Position numbers and translations under genes: made by a program
NCBI RefSeq assembly: GCF_002095475.1
Contig: NZ_MLFR01000001.1
Span: forward strand, 731,310-795,309
From: Pantoea rwandensis
Lineage (GTDB): Bacteria > Pseudomonadota > Gammaproteobacteria > Enterobacterales > Enterobacteriaceae
Direction: 5' to 3'
Length of the DNA stretch: 64,000 nt
Notes under the pieces: model-generated
Seen by the model: only the letters and a program-made list of their open reading frames with translations
Database searches by the model: none
What the model was told of the DNA's origin: nothing
Shown: piece by piece, positions 34,993 to 43,394 of the stretch
Position numbering within the stretch: the stretch's first letter is position 1
Layout: each line of letters opens with the position of its first letter

Positions 34993-36008
34993 TGAAAAAC
35001 ACCCTTATAGCTGGCTTGCTGCTGACGACCGGCATCCATTACGCAGCAGCGGCTGAACCTGCACTCAGCGCCTGGAATGACGGCACAGCCAAACAGGCGA
35101 TTGAAACCTGGGTCTCGGGCGCAACGCAGTCTGGAAGTCACAACTTTATCCCCGAGAACCAGCGTTATGTGGTGTTCGATAACGATGGCACCCTGTGGCC
35201 AGAAGCACCGCTGACTTTTCAGCTGCAATTTGTGATGGACGAAATTCAACGTCTCGCGCCACAGCACCCAGAATGGAAAAACGATGCGTTGATTCAGGCC
35301 GTCATTAGCAACGATATGAAAACGGTTGGACAGTCAGGAAAGAAAGGCTTAATGCAGCTTATGGCATTGACGCATAGCGGCATGACTACCGATGAGTTCA
35401 ACCAACGCGTCGCTGATTGGGTAGATACGCATCGGCATGCGCGTTTCGGCTGCCGCTATGATCAGTTGGGGTATCAGCCAATGCGACAGTTGCTGGATTA
35501 TCTGCGGGATAATGGCTTTAAAACCTGGATTGTCTCCGGCGGCGGCATTGACTTCATGCGCGTGCTAGCTGAAAAAATGTATGGCATCCCGCCAGAACAG
35601 GTGATTGGCTCTTTCTCATTGAGCGAATTTTCGTTAACGAATAACGGTACACAGTTACGTAAAACCCTGAACGGTGCCTTTTACGATGATGAGGCGATGA
35701 AACCGGTTGCCATCCATTTGTTCATGGGTCGGCAGCCGGTTGCAGCATTCGGCAACAGCGATGGTGACGTACCAATGATCCAGTACACCTCAGCCAACCC
35801 AACGTACAAAGCATTGGGACTCCTGGTACATCACACTGACAGCGCACGAGAATACGCCTATGACGCGCATCCTACCGCCAGCGGAAAACTTGTCAGAGGA
35901 CTTACGCTGGCAGCCAAAAATGGTTGGGTCGTTGTCGATATGAAGCAGGACTGGAAAACGGTGTTCGATCCGGCGCAATGTAGGCCGCCATCATTTTCCG
36001 CAGAGTGA
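34989..36008 (+). CDS. Exported HAD-family phosphatase
   Basis: This 339-residue HAD hydrolase has an N-terminal Sec signal (hydrophobic to about residue 22, AAA-E). Motif I is FDNDGTLW with nucleophile and acid Asp at about residues 61 and 63, motif II is the Ser in IVSGGG, and motif IV is GNSDGDVPMI. It resembles phosphoserine-phosphatase-like hydrolases that act on small phosphorylated molecules. It is the last gene of the block, overlapping BatD by 4 bp, so it is part of the same translational chain. A periplasmic phosphatase in a Bat operon is unusual; the substrate is unknown. Confidence 0.9.
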   Translation: MMKNTLIAGLLLTTGIHYAAAAEPALSAWNDGTAKQAIETWVSGATQSGSHNFIPENQRYVVFDNDGTLWPEAPLTFQLQFVMDEIQRLAPQHPEWKNDALIQAVISNDMKTVGQSGKKGLMQLMALTHSGMTTDEFNQRVADWVDTHRHARFGCRYDQLGYQPMRQLLDYLRDNGFKTWIVSGGGIDFMRVLAEKMYGIPPEQVIGSFSLSEFSLTNNGTQLRKTLNGAFYDDEAMKPVAIHLFMGRQPVAAFGNSDGDVPMIQYTSANPTYKALGLLVHHTDSAREYAYDAHPTASGKLVRGLTLAAKNGWVVVDMKQDWKTVFDPAQCRPPSFSAE

Positions 36009-36009
36009 A

Positions 36010-37185
36010 TCAATCACTGAGTTGATAAATCACCCAGCGATTACGCCCCTGCTGCTTTGCCTGGTAAAGAGCGTCATCAGCACGAGCAATGATGTCATCA
36101 GGCTTTTGACTGCCATCAGTCTGCGCGATCCCCATACTAACGGTAACCCGTTGACTGACTTCAGAGGCCACGTGCGGCAGCGATGATTTTGCAATATTGC
36201 TGCGAATACGATCGGCCACTTGGGTGGCTTCATCGATGGCTGCAGTAGGGAGTACAACCACAAACTCCTCTCCACCATACCTTGCCACCAAGTCCTCTGG
36301 TGTTCGTACAGATGCTTTGATCATCTCAGCGACGGTCGATAAACACCTATCGCCTGCCTGATGGCCGTAGTGATCGTTGTAGCGTTTGAAATAGTCGACA
36401 TCGAGCATGATGAGCGCATAAGGCTGCTCATGAAGCGACGCTTTCTCAAGATAACTTTCCATTGCGCGTCGATTCGCCGTGCCCGTCAGGGGATCCTGAT
36501 GAGCAATAACCTCCAGATGCGCAACCAGCGTCTGATTTTGCTGATAACGAAACCAAGCTTCGTTGAACCAGCGCAGCAAAATCTGGCGGCCGTAGATCAG
36601 AATCGCCGTCAGAATAAGCCAGATAACAAAGAACCGAATATTCAGTCCCTGATTGAGTTGAATGCTGGCAATCAGCGCGGTGATCCATAAAGGAATGAGA
36701 AACGCCAACAGAGAGGGAGGATGATAATAAAGCGCAGAGAGCGCAGTCAGCATCAGGATAACGCTCAGTGGCCAGGCAAAGGGCAGTGACCACCAGACGA
36801 TAAAGTGATAACAGCTAAAGCTCCACATCAGGCTGACGAGACTGAGCACCGCCAAGCTAAGTGGCATAAAGCCAGCAGACAGTTTACGTATCAGCAACAT
36901 CAGTAAAAGTGAGCCAATGATAATCCCGACCATGGTCCTGTCTATGATCGCAGTGAAGCCAAGGGTGACATGAAGTGAACGGTCGAAATCGTTAAAAAGC
37001 ACATTGCGCCAGTAAATCATCAGGGCAAAACTGATGTTCACAAAAATGAACCAGTTAATACTGATGCTCATTGCATGGCTCACCATATCTCTACGACTTT
37101 GCCACATTTTCAGATCGACAGCGCTTTTCCGCCTCTCATGCCTGTTTTGCTTCATCCTTTGTCGCCTCGCCCATGAGCCGTTCAT
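36010..37185 (-). CDS. Membrane-bound GGDEF diguanylate cyclase
   Basis: This 391-residue protein has five to six membrane helices in the first 215 residues and a C-terminal GGDEF domain. The active site is RYGGEEFVVVLP, so it should make cyclic di-GMP from two GTP. The product-inhibition I-site RxxD expected five residues upstream is not in register (RTPED), so feedback inhibition may be lost. The start is uncertain: ATG codons at 37185 and 37155 are both possible and neither has a clear ribosome site. It converges with the HAD gene with one base between stops. Confidence 0.92.
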   Translation of the reverse strand: MNGSWARRQRMKQNRHERRKSAVDLKMWQSRRDMVSHAMSISINWFIFVNISFALMIYWRNVLFNDFDRSLHVTLGFTAIIDRTMVGIIIGSLLLMLLIRKLSAGFMPLSLAVLSLVSLMWSFSCYHFIVWWSLPFAWPLSVILMLTALSALYYHPPSLLAFLIPLWITALIASIQLNQGLNIRFFVIWLILTAILIYGRQILLRWFNEAWFRYQQNQTLVAHLEVIAHQDPLTGTANRRAMESYLEKASLHEQPYALIMLDVDYFKRYNDHYGHQAGDRCLSTVAEMIKASVRTPEDLVARYGGEEFVVVLPTAAIDEATQVADRIRSNIAKSSLPHVASEVSQRVTVSMGIAQTDGSQKPDDIIARADDALYQAKQQGRNRWVIYQLSD

Positions 37186-37364
37186 GACTCAGTATAATGG
37201 CTAATTGAAGCAGGTTAGTTTGACGGGGAGATTTGTGTCCGGACAGAGAGATACTGGGATTGTGTCGATTCGCAGAAATTCACTGGCTCACCGGTTAACG
37301 CCGTCGGGCTGACGGCTTTGAGGGAAATGCCCAGAGCCAAAGATTTCCGGGCATTCAACTGTGT

Positions 37365-38084
37365 TTAAGCGGATTGGTAGCGAGCTTGCAACTTATCCAG
37401 GAACCCAAACAGTACCTGATTCATTTCGCGGTAATCGTGTGCGCGAAGTTCTTCTGGTGTGTTAACAAAGCGGTATTCTGCGGCGCGGCTCAGGTCCTTT
37501 TCGGAATGCGCGATCAGCAGGTCAACAACATCCAGCGTCAGTTCCATATGGCATTGGAAACCGAACACGCGATCTGAGTACGCAATGATCTGGCGCGGAC
37601 ATCCCTCACTGTAAGCGATGATTTTTGCATCCGGGGTTAGACCCGGCATGTCATTGTGCCAATGCCCCACTTCCAGCGTCTTGGCAAAATGAGAAAACAT
37701 CTCATCCTTGCTGCCTTCTTCCGTCAGTGTGATCGGGAATTTACCAATCTCTTTTTCAGGGCTGTGAGCGAACGGCGCGCCGAGTGCTTCACCGATGAGC
37801 TGTGAACCGAGGCAAATTCCGATGACAGCTTTATCGGTTTTCACCGCAGAAGCAATCAGTGCCTGCTCAGCTTTCGCATCGAAGTGCGGACATTCTTCAC
37901 GTGTAGTGGCGGGGTCCTGCGGACCGCCCATGACGATCAGGAAATCGATACCTTCCGCGTCAACGGGTAACGTATCGCCTGCGTAGACGCGAGAATAAGT
38001 GACATCATGACCCTGATTTCTGGCCCATGTTTCATAAGCACCCGGTGCTTCAAAATCTTCATGTACGATGAAATGTACGTGCAT
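37365..38084 (-). CDS. Class I glutamine amidotransferase-like protein
   Basis: This 239-residue single-domain class I GATase has the nucleophile elbow GICLGSQL with catalytic Cys at about residue 87 and the His of FQCHMELT about 85 residues further, with a downstream Glu completing the triad. Such free-standing GATase domains hydrolyse glutamine or a gamma-glutamyl compound. GGAG nine bp before ATG 38084 fixes the start. It lies 24 bp downstream of a MocR gene on the same strand and is probably cotranscribed. The partner enzyme, if any, is not evident. Confidence 0.88.
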   Translation of the reverse strand: MHVHFIVHEDFEAPGAYETWARNQGHDVTYSRVYAGDTLPVDAEGIDFLIVMGGPQDPATTREECPHFDAKAEQALIASAVKTDKAVIGICLGSQLIGEALGAPFAHSPEKEIGKFPITLTEEGSKDEMFSHFAKTLEVGHWHNDMPGLTPDAKIIAYSEGCPRQIIAYSDRVFGFQCHMELTLDVVDLLIAHSEKDLSRAAEYRFVNTPEELRAHDYREMNQVLFGFLDKLQARYQSA

Positions 38085-38108
38085 TACAGAGAACTCCATT
38101 AGTGATGT

Positions 38109-39437
38109 TCAAGCCCTATTGATGGCTTGAATCTGACGCTGCTGTGCCAGAATACCGGCCAGAGATTTTGCAATTAATTCAGTTTCCGGTTCATCAAGGT
38201 CAGAAACGGTGATCCTTACCCCAGAGCAAGCATTATCCAGGATGAAGCCCTCTCCAGACCGAATCAACCAGCCCCTGTGCGCCATTTGCATAACCGTTGT
38301 CGCGCTGTTTTGTGCCAGCGAAACCCATACGTTCAAGCCATCGTGATGGCCTGAAACCGTGACACCATGTTGTTGCAATGCACTGACAAGCCGCTGCCGT
38401 TGGCCGATATAACGCTCACGTGCGGCCAGCATTGATGGTTTAAAGCCAGGCGAACTCATGTAACCCGCTGCCATATCTTGCAGAATATGGCTTACCCAGT
38501 TGGTTCCGGCATTCAGGCGCTGGCGCAGACGCTGTGAGGTTTCCGCATCGCTGGCCACAAAGGCCATACGTAAATCAGGCCCAAGAAACTTGGACATCGA
38601 ACGGATGAGCACCCAGTTACGGGTATTTGCCGGCACAACGTGGTGATATTCCTGTGATGAGAGCAGCGAAAAGTGGTCATCCACGATCACCAACACCTGG
38701 GGATAACTTGCCAGTAAGGTACGTATACCTTCAGCCCTGCCCGCACTAAGACCAAATCCGGTTGGATTGTGGGCGCGAGGCGTGATGATCACTGCCTGTA
38801 CGCCAGCAGAAAGTTGGCGTGACAGCGCCTCTATCTGCATGCCTTCCGCATCGATTGCCACGGGTGCAGCCTCAAGGCGGCTGTGCCGTAGTGTACTGAT
38901 GCTGCTGAGAAAACAGGGATCTTCGACAGCCACGCGATCGCCTGCAATCAGGTAGCTGGCAAGCACCCTTTCGACGGCATCAACAGCGCCGTTAGTCAGG
39001 TTTAAATCGAAAGGGGTGATCAGATCGGGCTGGAGCCATTCAAGGCCTAATGTTTCAAGCTTCGGGCGAATCAAAGTCTCACCATACAGACCCGGGGTAT
39101 TCTCAATATACGTAGCCAGCTGACTGACGGGGGGGAGAACCGAAGCCGATGGATTGCCGCTGGCAAGATCGCGCAGTACCAGGTCCGGCGCGCTACCTTC
39201 GATATCAATGGCCGCGATGGGTTCGCGTACAATCGTGCCGTTTCTACCTCTCGATATGACAAACCCTGCGTCCGTCAGGCGCTTATAAGCCAAAGCAACG
39301 GTATTACGGTTGATACCCAGTTCACTTGCCAGCTCACGTAGTGTAGGCAGGAGAGTGCCAGGAGCCAGTTCTCCTGCCTGAATCATTGCGCGGATCTGGT
39401 CAAAAATATCACCCGCTGTTTTTCCATTTATCTTCAT
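38109..39437 (-). CDS. MocR-type GntR/aminotransferase-like regulator (YggS-linked)
   Basis: This 442-residue MocR regulator has an N-terminal GntR winged HTH (LPTLRELASELGINRNTVALAYKRL) fused to an aminotransferase-fold domain with VIVDDHFSLL and SMSKFLGPDLRMAFV carrying the PLP Lys. It is divergent from a YggS-family PLP-homeostasis gene with about 70 bp between starts and is followed by a class I GATase. That setting suggests it senses PLP or an amino acid and controls B6 or amino-acid homeostasis genes. It belongs to a different subgroup from the MocR at 19-20 kb. Confidence 0.92.
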   Translation of the reverse strand: MKINGKTAGDIFDQIRAMIQAGELAPGTLLPTLRELASELGINRNTVALAYKRLTDAGFVISRGRNGTIVREPIAAIDIEGSAPDLVLRDLASGNPSASVLPPVSQLATYIENTPGLYGETLIRPKLETLGLEWLQPDLITPFDLNLTNGAVDAVERVLASYLIAGDRVAVEDPCFLSSISTLRHSRLEAAPVAIDAEGMQIEALSRQLSAGVQAVIITPRAHNPTGFGLSAGRAEGIRTLLASYPQVLVIVDDHFSLLSSQEYHHVVPANTRNWVLIRSMSKFLGPDLRMAFVASDAETSQRLRQRLNAGTNWVSHILQDMAAGYMSSPGFKPSMLAARERYIGQRQRLVSALQQHGVTVSGHHDGLNVWVSLAQNSATTVMQMAHRGWLIRSGEGFILDNACSGVRITVSDLDEPETELIAKSLAGILAQQRQIQAINRA

Positions 39438-39506
39438 TGATCTGGTTCAAATAAAAGTTTAGCCTAGGACAATGTTAATGGAGTGCAGAGCCCTTGTCTA
39501 TACGCT

Positions 39507-40316
39507 ATGAAAAACATCGAAAAAAGCACCGAACCCTCTTCAATAATTGATACGCAGCCTCGCCATGAGATGCACAATCGCTGGCCCCGTGCGGAGTGCG
39601 TGCAGGATTTCATCGACAACCTGGCTGCCGTTCAGTCCCGTATTGATGCCGCCTGCCTGCGAGCAGGTCGCAGCACTTCGGACGTTCGCCTTCTTCCAGT
39701 CAGTAAAACAATGGACGAACAGCACATCAGGCTAGCCCATCAGGCAGGATGCAAAATACTGGGCGAAAATAAAGTGCAGGAAGCCTGGGGAAAATCTCAG
39801 GCGATGTCAGATCTGACCGACCTGAAATGGTCTGTCATTGGTCATCTTCAGTCGAATAAAGCCAAGCTGGTGGCAAGATTTGCCAGTGAATTTCAGGCTC
39901 TGGATTCGCTGAACACGGCAGAGATACTGAACCGGCGTTTAGAGCTTGAAAACCGTACGCTGGACGTTTTCGTTCAGGTCAACACCTCCGCTGAACCCAG
40001 CAAATATGGTCTGGCACCGGAAAATGTCGCTGACTTCATGGCACAGCTGAGCCCGTTTCCAAACCTGCGCGTTAAAGGACTGATGACGCTTGCGGAGTTC
40101 AGTTCCGACGCCGATCGCGTCCGAGCCTGCTTTATCCGGTTACGGAACTTGCGCGACCAGCTTGCTGAAGTTTATGGCAATCTGCATCTGTCTATGGGCA
40201 TGTCGGGGGACTTTGAAATCGCCATTGAAGAAGGTGCCAATGTGGTGCGCGTGGGCCAAGCCATTTTTGGTGCACGCTCGCTACCTGATGATCACTTCTG
40301 GCCCACAGGAGGATAA
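39507..40316 (+). CDS. YggS/PLPBP-family pyridoxal-phosphate homeostasis protein
   Basis: This protein of about 269 residues is an alanine-racemase-fold single-domain PLP protein. The PLP Lys is in LLPVSKTM, and later signatures are GENKVQE, VIGHLQSNK, FVQVNTS and LSMGMSGDFEIAIEEGANVVRVGQAIFG. YggS proteins bind PLP without known catalysis and buffer it and amino-acid pools. It carries an N-terminal extension of 20-30 residues relative to the usual family start, so an ATG at 39570 is an alternative. It is divergent from a MocR regulator. It is probably a paralogue of the housekeeping YggS. Confidence 0.92.
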   Translation: MKNIEKSTEPSSIIDTQPRHEMHNRWPRAECVQDFIDNLAAVQSRIDAACLRAGRSTSDVRLLPVSKTMDEQHIRLAHQAGCKILGENKVQEAWGKSQAMSDLTDLKWSVIGHLQSNKAKLVARFASEFQALDSLNTAEILNRRLELENRTLDVFVQVNTSAEPSKYGLAPENVADFMAQLSPFPNLRVKGLMTLAEFSSDADRVRACFIRLRNLRDQLAEVYGNLHLSMGMSGDFEIAIEEGANVVRVGQAIFGARSLPDDHFWPTGG

Positions 40317-40320
40317 GGCA

Positions 40321-40443
40321 ATGTTGCCCTATCATCCAATAGTGGAAAGGCTGATGGCGAACGCATTCGAAGCGGCAAATAACAACACCGCCGTCAGCGC
40401 AATCAGTGAAAGATTTATCGCTTTATTGATGTTCACTTGGTGA
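40321..40443 (+). CDS. Small 40-residue protein downstream of the YggS-like gene
   Basis: A 40-codon frame starts 4 bp after the YggS-like stop with a consensus AGGAGG spaced 8 bp from ATG, which is stronger than most ribosome sites in this window. The peptide begins MLPYHPIVERLMANAF and ends in a short hydrophobic FIALLMFTW. I recognise no family. Position and ribosome site make translation likely; it may be coupled to the upstream gene. Confidence 0.5.
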   Translation: MLPYHPIVERLMANAFEAANNNTAVSAISERFIALLMFTW

Positions 40444-40450
40444 TGCCTCC

Positions 40451-40681
40451 TCAAAAAACCACGTTATCGAAGCCTGGCGATAACGTGTAAATATCGACAG
40501 TCGTGTCATAAAAGAGTCGAAACGTCCGGCCCTCAGCGAAAAGCCGAATAGTTCGCGTTCTGTCGTCCCACATAATGGCGTCAACCGTGACGCGAATTTT
40601 CCCCAGCATCAGGGTATGCCCTTGCTGAAGATGCTCGGCTCGGATGCTGGTCGTCAAAACGTCAGCCTGTATCTCTGTCAT
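40451..40681 (-). CDS. Hypothetical small protein, 76 residues
   Basis: This soluble-looking small protein has a beta-strand pattern (LMLGKIRVTVDAIMWDD, then RTIRLFAEG). The ATG at 40681 is preceded by GAGG at 6 bp spacing, better than a GTG two codons earlier. It follows a small membrane-protein gene on the same strand by about 30 bp and converges with the 40-residue frame. No family recognised. Confidence 0.5.
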   Translation of the reverse strand: MTEIQADVLTTSIRAEHLQQGHTLMLGKIRVTVDAIMWDDRTRTIRLFAEGRTFRLFYDTTVDIYTLSPGFDNVVF

Positions 40682-40714
40682 AAACACCTCGCACGTCCTA
40701 CGTTCACGCTAAAT

Positions 40715-40927
40715 TCAAATCTTGTCGGTGAGGTACTGAAGCACGCAGCACAAGACACCGAGAAACAGTGTGCAAGCTGCAGAAATTGCAAACGGAAGGG
40801 GATGTGACGCTATCCATAGATGCAGGGGATAGTCGTCTGGCGCGGCAAGCTCAGCGGCGATCAAACCGACAATCATCGGGACAATGGTCAGCAACGCGAT
40901 GCCACTGAGTGGGGTTAAAATGAACAT
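40715..40927 (-). CDS. Hypothetical two-helix membrane protein, 70 residues
   Basis: Two hydrophobic helices (about residues 4-26 and 43-65) are joined by a short DDYPLHLW loop, so it is a small inner-membrane hairpin protein. GAGG lies 10 bp before the ATG. It is upstream of and probably cotranscribed with the 76-residue gene. No family recognised; coding is supported by the helix pattern and start context only. Confidence 0.5.
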   Translation of the reverse strand: MFILTPLSGIALLTIVPMIVGLIAAELAAPDDYPLHLWIASHPLPFAISAACTLFLGVLCCVLQYLTDKI

Positions 40928-41245
40928 TTATTTCGCGCCTCGAAAATAGTTTTCGCGCGCAGTTTGTGCAAAAAGTGCGGGGATAATTTTGATCTGTATC
41001 AAAAATAGATGGGATGGCTGCCCTTCAACCTACGTTTATTGAAGTAAAATTCGCTCATGATTCTGTTTCTACTAAAGAAACAATTAATGATTTATTAAAA
41101 TTAATTGTGTGTTTTTGCATTGGCAATCGTATTTAGCATCTTGCAGTTCATGCCGGAAACAGGGCCGCTGGGGGTGAGCCAGATTGAGCGATCTCGAGTT
41201 ATGGAATGGATTTGCCTGCCACCCATCGGTGCATCGCTGAATCGT

Positions 41246-41264
41246 TGGGGGCCACCGGCCCCCA
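41246..41264 (-). terminator. GC-rich hairpin downstream of doxX-like gene
   Basis: TGGGGGCC / GGCCCCCA forms a perfect 8-bp stem with a 3-nt loop 14 bp after the DoxX stop on the minus strand. No long T-tract follows. The remaining sequence from 40928 to 41245 shows no gene or other feature I can support. Confidence 0.5.
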
Positions 41265-41278
41265 CAGCCTAATTAAAA

Positions 41279-41776
41279 TCATTTACCGCGATGTGATAAC
41301 CGCCTACGCAGTATCGCATCGACTGAGAAAGGACCAGCCCCGCCAATGACTAGTGCAAGAATACTGGCGATATAAAGCAGATCGGTTTCATAACCTGGCT
41401 GACCGAAATGCGCCCCCATTGCGTCATAGGAAAGCAGTTTAATTGAAGAGAAACCATAGGGTAGATGCGCTGTGAAAATAGCCACCAGCAATATAATAAT
41501 GGCTGGGATGGCAGCCAAAGGAACAAACGCGCCAATCAATATCAATGCACCGCAAAGGATTTCCATGACCACGGTCGCCCATCCCAGTAATTCAGGAAAA
41601 GGAAGATGCATGGCAACTAATATTCCCACAAAGGCATCCCCTCCACGTAATAACTTCGCGAAGCCATGCTGTAAGAAACCAAAACCGACAATCAACCGTA
41701 ACGGAATTGCAAAAAAGTTTGCAGGGATAGCGACAGGCGAAACAATAACGCCTGTTAAAATCGAGGATAATTTCAT
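41279..41776 (-). CDS. DoxX-family membrane protein
   Basis: This 165-residue DoxX protein has four hydrophobic helices and the family motif LRLIVGFGFLQHGFAKL with its conserved Gly-His-Gly turn, plus HLPYGFSS near the third helix. DoxX proteins are linked to redox and thiol-stress responses in other bacteria. It lies 163 bp downstream of a sensor kinase gene on the same strand and near the methionine-sulfoxide repair operon, so an oxidative-stress role fits. Start candidates are ATG 41776 (used) and 41806; neither has a strong ribosome site. Confidence 0.88.
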   Translation of the reverse strand: MKLSSILTGVIVSPVAIPANFFAIPLRLIVGFGFLQHGFAKLLRGGDAFVGILVAMHLPFPELLGWATVVMEILCGALILIGAFVPLAAIPAIIILLVAIFTAHLPYGFSSIKLLSYDAMGAHFGQPGYETDLLYIASILALVIGGAGPFSVDAILRRRLSHRGK

Positions 41777-41939
41777 TACACAAACTCTATTTAGATGAAA
41801 TGACATATTCACGAATGTGAACAACACTTCCTCAGAGATAAAAATGACGCCAAATATAAAATAATAAACAAGTTACATAAGCCGGTAATTTCTTACCGCT
41901 CATAGGGAAATTGTAAGACACACTTTCATCTGGCCGATT

Positions 41940-43394
41940 TTACAAGGGAACAAATATTCTGAAACAAGCGCCTGGCGCCTCTATCAATGAAATATCTCCT
42001 TGGTGAAGTTGCAACATACGTCTGACAATCACCAGGCCCAATCCTCCGTTGTCGCGGCGTGTAGGGTCAGTGATGGAAGGACGCTCAAACAGGGTTTCAC
42101 TGACGGCAGGAGAGATACCGGGGCCGCTGTCTTCCAGTTCCAGCATCACTTTTTGTTCCTGGCTCCAGATGCGCAGCTTAATCACCCCGCCAGAGGGAGT
42201 ATGGCGAATAGCATTGTCCACCAGGTTAGTGAGCACGCGCTCGATCATCGACATATCGGCATCCACAAGCGGAATCCCTGGCTCTATGTCGAAATGAAAA
42301 TCCAATTGTGACTTTTCAATCGCCAGCCCAAATTTTTGCATCACATCCTGTACTAAATCAGAGAGTGAAAAGCGCTCACGCTGCGGCGTCACCACGCCAT
42401 GCTCCAGACGCGCCAGCTCAAAAAGTTGCTGAGCCAGCATCCCCACCTTCTCACTTTGTGTCAGAGCAATCTGCAAATAGCGGCTACGTTCTGCCTCACT
42501 GAGACTCGTCGCCTTGACGGACAGCGTTTCGAGATACCCTTGTATCGACATCAATGGCGTACGCAGGTCATGAGAAATGTTGGCAACAAATTCACGTCGC
42601 TGCTGATCTTTCAGCTCAAGCGCTTGCACCTGTGCCGCGATACGTCTGGCCATCTCAATAAAGGCATTTTTAAGCTGCGCCACTTCATCCTGCTGCTTCG
42701 AGACAGGTAGCGCCGCCAGTTGTTCGATAATTGGCTGTCGATCAGCATCGTGGGCCGTGACCTGTTGCGTCAGTTTTCTGACCGGCCGCGTCACCCAGTA
42801 AAACGCACATGCCCCTGCCAGCAGTCCGCACGCAAGAATCACGATGACCGACCAGAACATGGAACTGCGCAGAACCGAGGTCAGTACTCCTTGCTGCAAC
42901 TGCTGATAGTTTTCCCCTTGGAGAATCACATAGAGGTAGCCAACCGTCCGATCACCATCGAGGATGGGTGCGGCACTGAACACCTTCAGAGCAGAAGCAG
43001 AACGCGGATCCTTCCCGTATATCGGCAAAGGCGCGCCAGCCAACAATGCCCGTACCGGTTGAATATCTACCTTCTGGTGATGCATATGCCCGGCGGGTGC
43101 ATCGTTAGCCAGGATGTGTCCTTGGGTATCCAGTAAGTACACTTCAACGCTGGGGTTGTAGGACATCATCTGGCCAAACACCGTTTTTATGGCCGGAACG
43201 GCAGTGCCTTGGGCGTTCATCAGGGTCCCGCTTTTCGCAATCGATGAGGCCAGGTCACGGGAAAGGTTCTGGATCATCGCATCGCTGTATTGCGTGCGAT
43301 TCCTGTCCTGGATGAACAAGATCAGTGAGCTGCTGATCACCAGCATCAGAGCGAACACCAGCGTCAGACGCTGCGTCAGGGATAGCTTTCTCAT
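41940..43394 (-). CDS. Two-component sensor histidine kinase
   Basis: This 484-residue membrane kinase has a helix at about 9-31, a periplasmic sensor loop of roughly 150 residues, a second helix near 180-200, HAMP, the dimerisation box FVANISHDLRTPL with the phospho-acceptor His, and an ATPase domain with LEDSGPGIS and NGGLGLVIV. The ATG overlaps the response-regulator stop (TGATG), with GGGGAG upstream. It is paired with the OmpR-type regulator and divergent from an Mo-oxidoreductase operon. By gene order it may play the part HprS (YedV) plays for msrPQ in E. coli, sensing periplasmic oxidants. Confidence 0.93.
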   Translation of the reverse strand: MRKLSLTQRLTLVFALMLVISSSLILFIQDRNRTQYSDAMIQNLSRDLASSIAKSGTLMNAQGTAVPAIKTVFGQMMSYNPSVEVYLLDTQGHILANDAPAGHMHHQKVDIQPVRALLAGAPLPIYGKDPRSASALKVFSAAPILDGDRTVGYLYVILQGENYQQLQQGVLTSVLRSSMFWSVIVILACGLLAGACAFYWVTRPVRKLTQQVTAHDADRQPIIEQLAALPVSKQQDEVAQLKNAFIEMARRIAAQVQALELKDQQRREFVANISHDLRTPLMSIQGYLETLSVKATSLSEAERSRYLQIALTQSEKVGMLAQQLFELARLEHGVVTPQRERFSLSDLVQDVMQKFGLAIEKSQLDFHFDIEPGIPLVDADMSMIERVLTNLVDNAIRHTPSGGVIKLRIWSQEQKVMLELEDSGPGISPAVSETLFERPSITDPTRRDNGGLGLVIVRRMLQLHQGDISLIEAPGACFRIFVPL

